Source of the DNA: Basidiobolus meristosporus CBS 931.73
Taxonomy: Eukaryota; Basidiobolomycota; Basidiobolomycetes; Basidiobolales; Basidiobolaceae
NCBI GenBank assembly: GCA_002104905.1
Contig: MCFE01000562.1
Location: 1 to 57,783, forward strand
Reading direction: 5' to 3'
DNA: 57,783 nt
Shown: positions 34,753-45,359 of the stretch, in pieces
Layout of the letters: each line of letters begins with the position of its first letter
How positions within the stretch are numbered: the stretch's first letter is position 1
Translations under genes and position numbers: made by a program
Notes under the pieces: generated by a model
What the model was told of the DNA's origin: nothing
The model's input: the letters and a program-made list of their open reading frames with translations, nothing else
Database searches by the model: none

Positions 34753-35992
34753 ATGTTCCTCACCACAGCACCGATTCCTATGGATTTTGAAACCGACCAA
34801 GATGCCCTGCTCTACAAGAGTATTTGTAGCGTCTCCAACAAATTATCCAAGTACTTGAGCACCGAAAAAAGCAATGTCCTGTACTCCCCCCTCTCCGTCA
34901 GCTTAGCCTTGTTATTACTGCTTAATGGCACCTCGGAGCAGGCCGATAGTAGAGAGGAGCTGTTAGCATTCTTCGATATCGTTGACGACAGAGGGGAAAA
35001 ACTAGACAAGCTGAACTCCATTATGAACACCTCATTGAAGGCGTACTTCAGCCAAGACAAGAACGGTTCCGCGAACAAAGACCAAACCGACTTCATCGTA
35101 GGCAATTCCCTCTGGGGGGACCAGATATTCCCTTCCTATGTTAGCAGAATCCAAGATCTATTCGAGGCCGAAGGCTTCCCAGTCCCGAAGAACGGCAAAG
35201 AGGTGAACGACTGGATAGAACAAAAAACAAATGGTCATCTGAAACGGTTTTTCGATGATGATAAGCAGTTCTCCAAAGATTCCGTCATGTTGCTCAACTC
35301 CGTGTACTTCCGTGGCAACTGGGCTATTCCTTTTGACCAGCAACAGTCATACATGGGAGAATTTTCCACAAGTAAAACCCACATGGCAGAGGTCCGCATG
35401 ATGCGCTCGAGCGGAGAAAAGTGGGAGCACAAAGAAAACGGCAAGTATGAAGTGTTGAGACTACAGTATAAAGACACGAAATTCAGCGCCAGCATAGTGC
35501 TTCCTAAGGAAGTGCTTACCTTTCAAGAGGCTGAGGCCATGATGACCAAGGAAGATTGGGACTTCGTATATTTGCAACGTTCGATGGATAATGAAGGAAC
35601 CGTAATTATCCCGAAATTTGATCTTGAACACAGCGTGGAGTTAAAGGATGGGTTGGTGAAGTCTGGAGTGAAGAAAATATTCAATAGAGCGGAGTCTGGG
35701 TTGACTGAGCTGTGCGCATCACCCATTGAAGTCAAGCAAGTCTATCATAAGTGCAGGATTCAAGTCGACGAAACAGGTATTGGCTAATATCCACTATTTT
35801 CCATAGCATTCAATCTAACCTAACCTTTCTCCAGGCTCTACGGCAAGCGCGGCCACGGCGATTCTAATGATGAAGTGCTGCCTACCAATATCACCGCCGT
35901 TTTACTTCGAGTGTAACCGGCCCTTCTACTTCATCATTCACACCGACCGGGGTATTCCACTGTTTGTTAGTTATGTTCAAGATCCAAAATAA
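34753..35992 (+). CDS. Intracellular serpin with inhibitory-type hinge
   Basis: Two exons (34753-35776, 35835-35992; 58-nt intron) give 393 residues, the normal serpin length. Serpins trap target proteases by cleavage of the reactive-centre loop and its insertion into beta-sheet A. Diagnostic segments: SNVLYSPLSVSLALLLLLNG (40-59), VNDWIEQKTNGHLKRFF (151-167), LLNSVYFRGNWAIPFD (180-195), RMMRSS (215-220) and the C-terminal RPFYFIIHTD (370-379). The hinge E340-T-G-S-T-A-S-A-A-T349 has Gly at P15, Ser at P14 and small residues at P12-P9, as in inhibitory members. The loop then runs ILMMKCCLPISPPF; P1 cannot be fixed because the loop seems about four residues longer than in antitrypsin. There is no signal peptide, so it should be cytosolic or nuclear. 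The intron falls exactly in the hinge. The start could instead be Met10 (34780). Confidence 0.93.
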
Positions 35993-37607
35993 ACTACACC
36001 ACTTCTTGATTTACATTTAACTTACAATCAAAGGCCAATTCCATAGGTTAAACTAATCTACATATTGAGACTGAGACTGCCATGACAACGGTGCATTTGA
36101 CTGTTTCAAGTCTCCAAAAATTACTCAGCACATTGGCATTTATGAGGTACGTTGTGGGTGTTAATGTCACAAGATACATCCTTGGAGCATATATATATAT
36201 ATATATATATGCCGCGTTCTTCCATGTTATGAACAGCACTAAATATTCCAAATGTTTACTGGCAATCATGGATTTTCTGGAGTTGGATGGAATCAGCTCA
36301 AACCAGGGTTTGACAAACCTACCTTGAAGTTGACATGATCTAGGTGGAATTGGTGCAATACAGTATCTAATTACAAATATATTTGGATATAGTACCTTCA
36401 TCTATATGAAATTGGGGTGTGTTGACTGATTCACTAAATCGTGGAAATTGCGGAAATGCTGGGAACACCAAAAATATCACAACCTCCTGGGACCTGGTTC
36501 AAATATATATTTTTACTTTTTTGATGTCTGCTCCACCTTACAATTGCCTTTCAGCCCCATAAATTGCTAAGAGAAAATCACTCTATGCTTCACTTCCAGC
36601 TTCCCACTGCCACCTTCAACAGGAACTACCTAATGCCATAGCAAAGCTGCTTTTGGAAGCATTGGCAAAACAGCCTTCCTACCATATTTGCTTATATCAT
36701 TCATCATCAGGCTTATCAGTGATTTCTCCGGAATTCATATTTTAGCATGGTGATATACAGGTATTTATCCCAGATATGCTATACAATATATGAAGGATGT
36801 TTGAGGCAATAAGCAGTGTTTCAACACTGCACACTCTTGGTATAGATTTCTTGTTGATATCGTTAGGAGGTATGATACCATGGAAGAACAGGCTTGGGTT
36901 TAGAGGCCATATAGTAGCATATCTCTATATGTAATATATAGACTTAATACGCACTATATGAAGCATAATTACCACCTTTGTTAGTAACCGCGAGTTTGGA
37001 CCTTTCTTTAGACACTCTGATCATTTGTTTTGCGAACTTTAGCTGAAATCCAATTAACCAAATAATGCACCTTGCTGAAGCCCTCTGGTACTTCAAGTCA
37101 CTTCCAAAATTCCCCAAAGGTTTGCACCAACGACAAGGCTGAAGAACCATGAAACCCGAAAAGATATCGTATCTGAGGTATTTACTAGGGTTCTTTGGTG
37201 TACTAAAATAAATCTTCATCCTCACATATCAGTCAAGACGAACTGAACTTAATATCAAATGTCCATGCATACACTAGGATATTGTGCTTCAACATAGTTA
37301 CCAAATCCCATGTGTGGCAATCAATCATTTTAGCAAGAGCTAAGGTCTTCTACATCACACAATATTCTGCTATAGGTTAGGATACAGAACGTTGATCTTT
37401 GAACGCTCCAGAAATAGGCAAGTAATGGGTTTATTTAAAGTGAATTAGTGTTAAAAAGCGCCATCGCACTATGCATTAAAAGAGGCCACTGGTTCTAACT
37501 CAAAAGTCTTGGAGAGTCATCTTTTTTTTGCCAATTATCTGATGACGATGGAGGACATCCACAAGCTTCACAGAGATTTCCAACGACCTCATACATGGTT
37601 TGCCGAT
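35993..37607. other. AT-rich gene-free region at left edge of biosynthetic cluster
   Basis: No supported gene. AT-rich sequence with an (AT)11 microsatellite and no intact ORF; the composition resembles the repeat islands at 1-2.1 and 8.8-11 kb. It separates the serpin gene from the secondary-metabolite cluster. Confidence 0.45.
36189..36210 (+). repeat. (AT)11 microsatellite
   Basis: Eleven uninterrupted AT units flanked by ggagc and gccgcg. It produces spurious Tyr-Ile ORFs on both strands. Confidence 0.9.
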
Positions 37608-39443
37608 CTAGCGTTTACCGTTTACGTATTCCTTCATCCGCTCATAATTTCTTTCGATGGTTCTCCTAGCGCCCCTCCATTTCCCTGGCCCCACCAGGCG
37701 AAAATTGGCTGGCCACCTTGGGGCGAAGAACGATTTCCATGCCAGCTTTAGGCTTCCATGCTCTCTTAGAATGGCCCACAGGGATGGGTAGAATCCGCAC
37801 AGGCGAGCTAAATCATCCAGATATCCTTGATTTGGCTCCCATATAACACGCTGAGTGGAAGGCAGACGCTTCCTCTTATCTTCCAAGTATCGGGAGATCT
37901 CGGTGCTGGATGGAAGTGATATAGCACCGGTCCATAGGGAGGTGATGTATCTATTCTGAACGTCGCTGCAAAAACGTCAGTATAATGTGGATGAAAATAC
38001 TGGAAATTCACGATTACCTCAGGATAAATGTCGAGTCTAGACGAGAAGCAATCTTCAGTTAAGCGGATCACATGTGACACGTGCGAGCCTAAGCTTACCT
38101 ATGGTGAACACAAATCCGAGAAAGGCAATGCTGGGGTCATTCGGAGGGAAGATTCCCTGGTAAAGCCAGAGTGGCCCACGCTCGCAAGAGCTTTTCTGCC
38201 TGGGTTGTCCGCCCAAGACATACTTGTTGACATCGTCCTCTGTAAAGAAAGGAAAATCCAATTTGAATCCGGTGGCCAAAATAATTGCATCTACGTTGGA
38301 CACCACATCACCATTACAAAACTCGATGGATCGGCCATCATCCAAAAACCGCTTTACGGCTGGCTTCGTGAGGACATGGCCAGAGGCCAGTCGCTCAAGA
38401 AGAGCACCGCTAGCTGCTGGAGGCTTCTCCATGAACGAGAGCTTCTTACTAGGATTAAGCCATCCCAGGGGTGGTACCATAATGAAATTTGTGATCAGGA
38501 AATTGCTGAGCCATGTGGGAATGATGGAGGCGAGAAATCGAGAGATCCCCAAGTCGAGCGGGAGCCCCTTGTTGGTTAATCGGGGAAGTATCAACGTCCC
38601 GCTTCGAGAAGAGATCACTACCTCCTCTGCCGTGTAAGATAATTCACCAGCAATGTCACATCCGCTTGTACCAGATCCGATCACAACCACACGCTTGCTC
38701 TGAAACTTGAATGGTTCGTGGTAATCCAACGAATGAATGATTTCACCACGGAATTTCTCCATGCCTTCGTATCTGGCCTCGTTCGAATGATAGTTGTGCC
38801 CAGTGGCAACAATCACATGATCGAATACTTCATCTATCGGCTCGGGGTTGCCTGAGGCAGCACTCAGGTATCTCAGTCTCCAACCGCCGTTTCCCAAGCG
38901 GCTTACATTGACAACTTTGTGCTGCAATCGAACACTATCCACGAGATTAAATTCCTTCGCATAGTTCTCAATGTATTTGTTGACGTATTTTTGAGGAAGG
39001 TATTGGGGCCATCCTGAAGGGAATGGGTAGTCGGGATATGGCGACATGTCTCTACTCATGATGAAGACGATTCCTTTATACATTGGTGTGGGTCCACCCT
39101 TGCATCCCTCGTAATGCCATAGACCACCTAGCCATGGATTCTGCTCAAAACAAACTGGGATGAGGCGCCCCTTGGTTTCCAAGCATGCCTTTACTGCATT
39201 CAAACCGCCAAGCCCTAGTCATACTGTTAATCCCGTGGATACCAGCTTCGTTGAGGTCAAATGAACTATACCTGCACCGATGATAGCTACTCGTTTACCA
39301 GCCATGATTTCAGCCTGAAGATCGTCTGAGCGGGAATTTATAGGCCAGGAGCTTGACTCTGGATCTACAATGGGCAGTGCCATCAGTTGAACCCAGTTAT
39401 AATCCAGTTTGTCCCTGTCCGAGTTGGCATTTGATGTGCCCAT
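37608..39443 (-). CDS. Flavin-containing monooxygenase-like enzyme
   Basis: Four exons (39443-39272, 39214-38099, 38036-38018, 37965-37608; introns 57, 62 and 52 nt) give 554 residues. The third exon is only 19 nt. Class B flavoprotein monooxygenases use FAD, NADPH and O2 to hydroxylate or N/S-oxidise substrates. Motifs: FAD-binding GAGLGG (56-61, split by intron 1), FMO fingerprint FRGEIIHSLDY (212-222), NADPH-binding GSGTSG (237-242), and ATGFKLDFPF after the second Rossmann fold. The tail VQNRYITSLWTGAISLPS and RLVGPGKWRGAR is typical of fungal FMO-like proteins and was recovered only after splicing. It lies 115 bp downstream of the FSH hydrolase on the same strand. A late oxidation step in the adjoining polyketide pathway is inferred. 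Confidence 0.88.
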
Positions 39444-39558
39444 TTAAGGAATGAAGTCGTTCTACATAGCATCATGCTGATTTTCTTGATTTTATTATTG
39501 GGTTGCCCAGGAGCATCCAATGAACTGAGGGCAGCCTGATTCATGGAAGCATGGAACA

Positions 39559-40304
39559 TTACATTGCCATCTGTGACCAGGTGATGATCTCCAGGATTGA
39601 TTTCACGATGGGTTTGGTCTCTTGTAATGACATGGGTAAGGTGTGCCCTTTTCTGTGATCGAAGCACACAGTCATGCCATCGCACAGAGAGAGCAGCCCA
39701 AGGCTCTCCTCGTACCACTGGTCTTTTCGTCCGACGATGTGACAGGTGGGAATATGAATTAACCCGTGTCCGGGCGTGCTGGCTTTTTTCCCCATTGCCT
39801 CATATCGATCCCCAGTTTCGATGTTCCAAGGCCGTGTGCCACAAAAGAAGATTGCAAACTTAAACATCGGATAAGGGTGATGTTCGTGATCCCGAATCAA
39901 GATAGCGGCTGCCAGCGCAGCTCCCTGTGAAAATCCCATCACCCCATCGAACGGGCCTTCCTCCTCAATAAACTGTAGCACATAGCTGTGTGCATCCATA
40001 AGTTCCTCTCTGCTTGGCGGGGCGGAGTAAAACGTGCGATAGGGACCAACGAAAAAGTCCCTGATTCCTACGATGAAGCCAATGTTAATAATCGAGAATC
40101 TTTTAGCAACCAAATCGTACCTTCTGCTGGGTCGCAAATCAATGGGGCCTCTAGGAAGGTGAATTCACACATGGAGTCCAACTGTTCCCGGATGGCTCCC
40201 GTTTGAATTCGAAATATTTCGGCACTGGTCCCCATACCGTGGAGGCACAAAATTCTAGACTTGGCATACTTGAATAAAGGAACCCGAGTTAGTGTGAAGA
40301 CCAT
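39559..40304 (-). CDS. FSH-family serine hydrolase (LovG-like)
   Basis: Two exons (40304-40121, 40067-39559; 53-nt intron) give 230 residues. An in-frame ATG at 40346 would add 14 residues. The alpha/beta fold starts RILCLHGMGTSAEIF, which includes the oxyanion loop. The catalytic triad is readable: Ser108 in GFSQGA, Asp177 in GRKDQW and His203 in RKGHTLP. The family includes Fsh1 of yeast and LovG, which releases the nonaketide from LovB in lovastatin biosynthesis. Beside an HR-PKS lacking any thioesterase domain in the visible part, a product-release or editing role is the natural inference. It shares a divergent intergenic region with the Ayg1-like gene. Confidence 0.88.
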
Positions 40305-40979
40305 GGTTTTGTCATAGTAGCACTCAAGGACTGATGTTCCTACCATAGCACCAAATACTGAACGAATGAAGAATGGCTGAGTGCATCTCACATTTTATGT
40401 GATGAATCAAGTTAGTCCCACGTTGCTTTCGAGAACCGGTTCAGCGGAAGCTGGCTTCGAGTGGAAGTTTGTGTCACTACGTATGCTGGGCTACACTGTC
40501 GCATTGCTTGTAGCCCGGTTCCATGCAAGCGCTTGCCAAAGAGGGAAATTCCTTTAACACTGAGTCGTACAAAAGCAATTATCCTTCATTGAAGGATGTC
40601 ATCCAATAGTTCATGCAATTTTATCGGCCAGAATAGATCACGAAAGTATATAGAGGCACAGATTACTTCCTTCTAGAATAACCAGTTCCTTGGCGATGTG
40701 ATCAGGAATCCTCGGGTAGCTGAAACCCAGCGGTAAAATAGTCATTCATACCAGCATTCATCCCCAATGTCAAGTCAAGCCCACAACCACTATCGCCATG
40801 CAACATTAGTCATGGGAGCTGTAACTCCATTATCCTGAAATAACCAGCCTTGACGAATGCAGAAGTGGATTGTCATGATTCCTGGGGTGGCAACCGAAGA
40901 TAAATGAGAAATGCTAGAGATATCTCGCAGCATCCTTTCTTACCTCCACTCATCAACCTAACACCAGCCCTCAAGTAAA
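40305..40979. promoter_or_regulatory. Divergent promoter, FSH hydrolase / Ayg1-like hydrolase
   Basis: 675 bp separate the two divergently oriented start codons (633 bp if the FSH gene starts at 40346). No ORF of its own is convincing. I could not identify a palindromic CGG..CCG site for a cluster regulator, and no transcription-factor gene is visible in the cluster. Confidence 0.45.
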
Positions 40980-42449
40980 ATGCCTACTGGACACTTCGTA
41001 TTCAAGGACCCGACTTTCGAGTTTGAATTCATTCGCCTCTTGGGCTACGCCCCATTTGATGGCGCCGATATCGCTGAATGCGTGGCCACAGCTTTGCGCA
41101 TCACTGATGGTGATTTCGAAAGCTGGTACCGGGAATGGTGTGATACCGCTCAACAGGTGAAGGGTAACCTGCAGATTCCCAAGTATAAACGAGAGCTCCA
41201 AATACCTAACAAGATTCTAGCCCAGGGAATGGCTGCGTCGAGGCATGGTGACGAAGTTGGCGCGAGGAATGCCTTTCTGAGAGCCTCCAACTACTACCGT
41301 AGCGCCGAGTTCTTCTTGCATGGAAATCCAACGGACCCACGGGTAGTGGCCACTTGGCAATTGAGTGTCGATGCGTTCCGGCTAGCCTTGGGGTTTTTCA
41401 AGACCAATGTCGAGCTGGTTGAGATCCCATATGAGGTAGGTGACCCGGCAAATACACCACTAATGTTGCACTTGATGTCCCATCTCCTATCATACCATAG
41501 AATACTACTCTGCCGGGCTACCTATTTTACTCTTCAGATTATCATAAGGGGAAAAACGAAGCCAGACCACTCTTGATCCATCACGGTGGATTTGATTCTA
41601 TTCAGGAAGAGTGCTACTTTATGTCCGCGGCTGGGGCAATCTCCCGCGGCTATCATACGCTGATATTTGAAGGCCCTGGTCAAGGAGGAGTTCTAAGAAA
41701 ACAGAACATCAGATTCCGACCTGATTGGGAGGCAGTTGTTACTCCCGTGGTTGATTGGGCCTTAAAGAGGGAAGAGATCGACCCTCTAAAGATAGCGCTG
41801 ATGGGAACCTCACTTGGAGGGTGGGTTAATCATATTCAATGCTGAGCTACAGATCATCGACTAACCCTCCCGCATTAACCACATATTTTTGGCATTTCTA
41901 AGTTTCTTGGCAGTGAGAGCAGCCGCGTTTGAGTATCGCCTAGCGGCCTGCATTTCCATTGATGGCTTCTATGATTTTTGGGAGGTTGGGAAAGCCAAAA
42001 TGCCCGCAGCCTTTATGTCACTCTGGGAGACTGGCATGCTATCTGATTCCATGGTTAGTAGCCTTGTGGCGGGAATCTGCAAGTACAGTCCATCGCTACG
42101 CTGGGAAATCGCCCACACACTGTACTCATTCGGAGTGGAGAATTTTGCCGATGCCGTGACTGAGATCAAGAGGTACAACCTCAAAGATGGGGTGGCTGAG
42201 AAGGTTCGCTGTCCTACTTTAATCACAGGGGCAGAAAAGAGTATTTATTACACGCCAGAATCTCAAAATCGTCCAATCTACGACCACCTCACTTGCAAGC
42301 AAAAAACCTACATGTTGTTCGCTGAAGAAGACGCTGGGGGTGTACACTGTAAGATGGGGGGCCTGCTTCTATGCCATCAGAAATGCTTTGAGTGGCTTGA
42401 TAAGCAACTGGATATCAAGAGAGCGACTCGTGAACTCATCAACAACTGA
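40980..42449 (+). CDS. Ayg1-like alpha/beta hydrolase
   Basis: Three exons (40980-41435, 41501-41820, 41903-42449; introns 65 and 82 nt) give 440 residues. An N-terminal helical cap (1-150, with RASNYYRSAEFFL and WQLSVDAFRLAL) precedes the hydrolase core: VEIPYENTTLPGYLFYS, LLIHHGGFDS (oxyanion region) and nucleophile Ser256 in GTSLGG; then GGVHCKMGG with His407. Together these place it in the family of Aspergillus Ayg1 (which shortens a polyketide chain in DHN-melanin synthesis) and dihydropseudooxynicotine hydrolase. The segment where the family normally carries its acid (after CPTLITGAE) reads KSIYY here, so the usual Asp appears to be missing or displaced. It probably acts on the PKS product or intermediate. 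It is a second hydrolase next to the FSH gene. Confidence 0.87.
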
Positions 42450-42656
42450 ACCACTTAATAAATATCTTGATCCGTAACAACACAAGAATGTCGTAACATT
42501 AATTCGAAACAAACACCCCAGCTGACTACCCTTGGTACACAGGTAGTGGTGGGTACAGGTGAGTTTAGGAATACTCAGGTAATACAGATCAATGTGGCGC
42601 AAAAAGACTTGCGAGATTTCCTTTATTCGGGGGCCATGTGGTTGATGGGTAGATCT

Positions 42657-44924
42657 TCACATCCCAGGTGAGAATTTCTCTTTGATCTTCACCAAATATT
42701 GATTGGCTTTCAATTGAAGTGTCACCAGATGGACCAATTCTGTATCCTGGCCCGGAATCAGCTCAAATTCGAACATGTGTATAAGCCTTGCCAACACCAA
42801 ACGAGATTCCATCAATGCGAAGCTAACAAAAATGGTTAAAAGGACTCCTCTTTAACAGATCACATGGGCCACTAACTTCTTTCCAATGCAGTTTCGGGTT
42901 CCCGCACTAAACGGGTAATACGCATCCCATGTAGGTTCGGTTCCTCCTGGAAGCCAACGTCCCGGAACAAATGCCCTTGGATTAGCCCAGTAGTGCGAAT
43001 TATAGTGCAAGTGAGTGGTGGAGCAAATGATGGTTGTCTAGTCATTCGTTCATTCGAGAAAGTCGTGTTTAGTGGTTATCAGTGGGCGCACTTGATATTT
43101 CATTACCTCTTGAGGGACGTAGTAATCTCCAAAAGCCACATCACTAGGTGCTTCCCTGGAGAATCCTTCATCTATGTTAGTGATGATTAGATGATGGCGA
43201 TGGGAATGCCTGGCTCCTTACCACCCGCCGCAGGGGGCATTAGCCTCATAGTCTCGTGAATGACAGCGTTCAAATAAGGTAGCTCTTTGGTGGCTGAATG
43301 AGTAGGCACTGAATCTTTGGTTGGGAAGGTAGATTCTATCTCGATTTTTAGCTGCCTCATGGCCTCGGGGTTTTGGAGGAGGAACATGATAGCGAACGCA
43401 ATAGAGTTACTAGTGGTTTCAGATCCGGCCATTCTATATGAATGCATTTAGCGTGGAACAGGTGGGTATTTCCGATGAGTGCTCTTACAAAAACACTATG
43501 ATTTCATCTTGAATGTCAAGATCACTCAGTGAGTCTTCTCCATTTTGAGTGTTAATTAGTACTTGCAGTATGTCAGGTCGGTGGTGCTCGACAGAGCTCT
43601 TCCTTTTATCGATGATCTGTTGCATAAACTTCGCAGGAGAGTTATGGAGGCTGTATATTAGCATTCTGCTATGGCGTTACCTTGTCGATCCATTCATCAC
43701 GAGCGCTAGGAATGAAAGGAATATATTTCAAGGGAGGAAAAATCTGTTGCTGGATGTAAAATTAGTATTAGCTAGTAGAAGAAAACCCATTTTAGTTACC
43801 ATTGCAGTCATGCGCAAAGAGGATGTCAGTTTCTCGGGTAATGGATGCGATCCGTTTGCCACAATGTTGAACGTGCCTCCAAATGCGATTTCGCCAATGA
43901 TATCCTATTACAGGCGCCATTGATTAGACACAAAGGATTGTATGCACAAACTAGTGCGATATACCAAAGCTAGCATATTGAGAGTCTTATATATATCCAC
44001 TGTAGCAGTACCGTTATTACTGAGGCAATCCTTCTGGAACTTGCAGACCAATTCCAGTATGCAGCCTTGCACTAGTGGTTCTAGTGACTTGACGTAGGAT
44101 AATGAAAATGCCGTGGACAAAAGACGACGCTATAGAATCTAGAAGATGAGCCACCGTCACAGACGATCAGAGGGTTTCAATCTTACCCTGCTTTTATGCC
44201 ATGGCTTCTCGGTGGCACTGAAGAGAGTAGGGCGGTGCACTTCTTGGCGAAATTTGATGTACATCTTGGATTTTGGGAAATCCGCTGACACCAACACCTA
44301 CCGCGGAAAGTGAATAGAACGCAATGTACAGGGATCAATCAAAATGAGGTTACTATACCTTTCGAACCGCCTCTTTATCTGCAACTAGTACAACACCCGG
44401 GGCTATTTAAAATGGAAAGACATCGAACAGGTCAACACATTGCTACCAAGGCTAGATACATAGAAATAATGTTACCAACGCATACCACCGACCCGAATTT
44501 ATCGTGCAGCTCCAGAGCATGCTGAAAGCTGTATGTTGCATGGATCAAATTGGGTATTAGGGCTGGAGCTTTTGCATAGAATCAAGTTAAACCTCACAAA
44601 CCCCTTGCCACGTATCGATTGCCATAGCCACGGAAGCCCCGATAAGCGATACAAGAAAGGGCCAGGTATCCTACGTAAAGGATCGAAGAAGAGCGCCTTC
44701 AACATCTAAAGGATTATCTGGTGAGCTTATCCTCCACGAATGAGCCAGAAATTCTGCTCAGTATCTACCGTTGCCAATGCATAAGCCAGAAGACATGTCA
44801 CAGAAATGCCAAATATCCACACTGGCGTGTGATCAGAAAGAGGAAAGGTATCTTCGACCTTGAATGCGGTGGAGACGATAGAAGATACGTTTCCGCTCCA
44901 AGCAGATGGATCAAGAAGCCACAT
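42657..44924 (-). CDS. Membrane-anchored cytochrome P450
   Basis: Thirteen predicted exons on the minus strand: 44924-44769, 44705-44593, 44528-44476, 44402-44359, 44297-44187, 44129-43965, 43904-43800, 43749-43681, 43628-43489, 43433-43222, 43171-43107, 43037-42877, 42822-42657. Total 519 residues, the usual fungal P450 size. An N-terminal membrane anchor (WIFGISVTCLLAYALAT, about 36-52) is followed by RRIPGP. The I-helix is LMAGSETTSNS (319-329). ETMR (379-382) is the ExxR motif, FVPGRW the PERF region, and PFSAGTRNCIG holds heme ligand Cys461. It is very intron-rich (44-73 nt in size, all GT-AG). It faces the Ayg1-like gene tail to tail, 207 bp apart. The role is probably oxidation of the polyketide; the substrate is unknown and no family number is assigned. 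Confidence 0.87.
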
Positions 44925-45359
44925 GGTGGTGAGCTAACAAACTTCGTTGGACTCCGCTGAATGTAAACTTCATTCTATATATGGTTTTAAGGGATGACAA
45001 TCGTTGCTTGAAGTTGGATGTTAATTACCCAAGTAAAAGCATTGGGGCCTTCTATCTTTGGTAGGCCCTCTAGTGAGCAGATCATAGCCATTAATGGATA
45101 GTTGTTGAACCATGTCTGTTCCCCAATGTTAATAGAATTCTATACTCCATTGGCAACAATTCACCTGAATTGGCTATAGCCAGTACGGCCCATTCACATT
45201 GTGTAAAACACTTGTATTTGTGAATCCAGGCTGTATTCCTACGTACCACCAAGCACAAACAAACCAAAGTACCGTTTGGACAGTATTCAATAGATGGGAA
45301 ATCACGAAAATCGTTTATTTAACTGATTAGAATTGCCAATCATCCCCAGAGTACAAGAC
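44925..45359. other. P450 promoter / BAHD 3' region
   Basis: A 435-bp gap between two minus-strand genes. It holds the presumed 3' end of the acyltransferase transcript and the P450 promoter. A minus-strand TATATA-type box sits at 44976-44982, 52 nt upstream of the P450 ATG. Confidence 0.45.

Noticed and set aside
36048-36401. Overlapping frames on both strands across the AT repeat
   Set aside because: Artefact of the (AT)11 microsatellite, which is open in both directions.
38028-38579. 183-codon plus-strand frame
   Set aside because: It is the antisense shadow of the FMO coding sequence.
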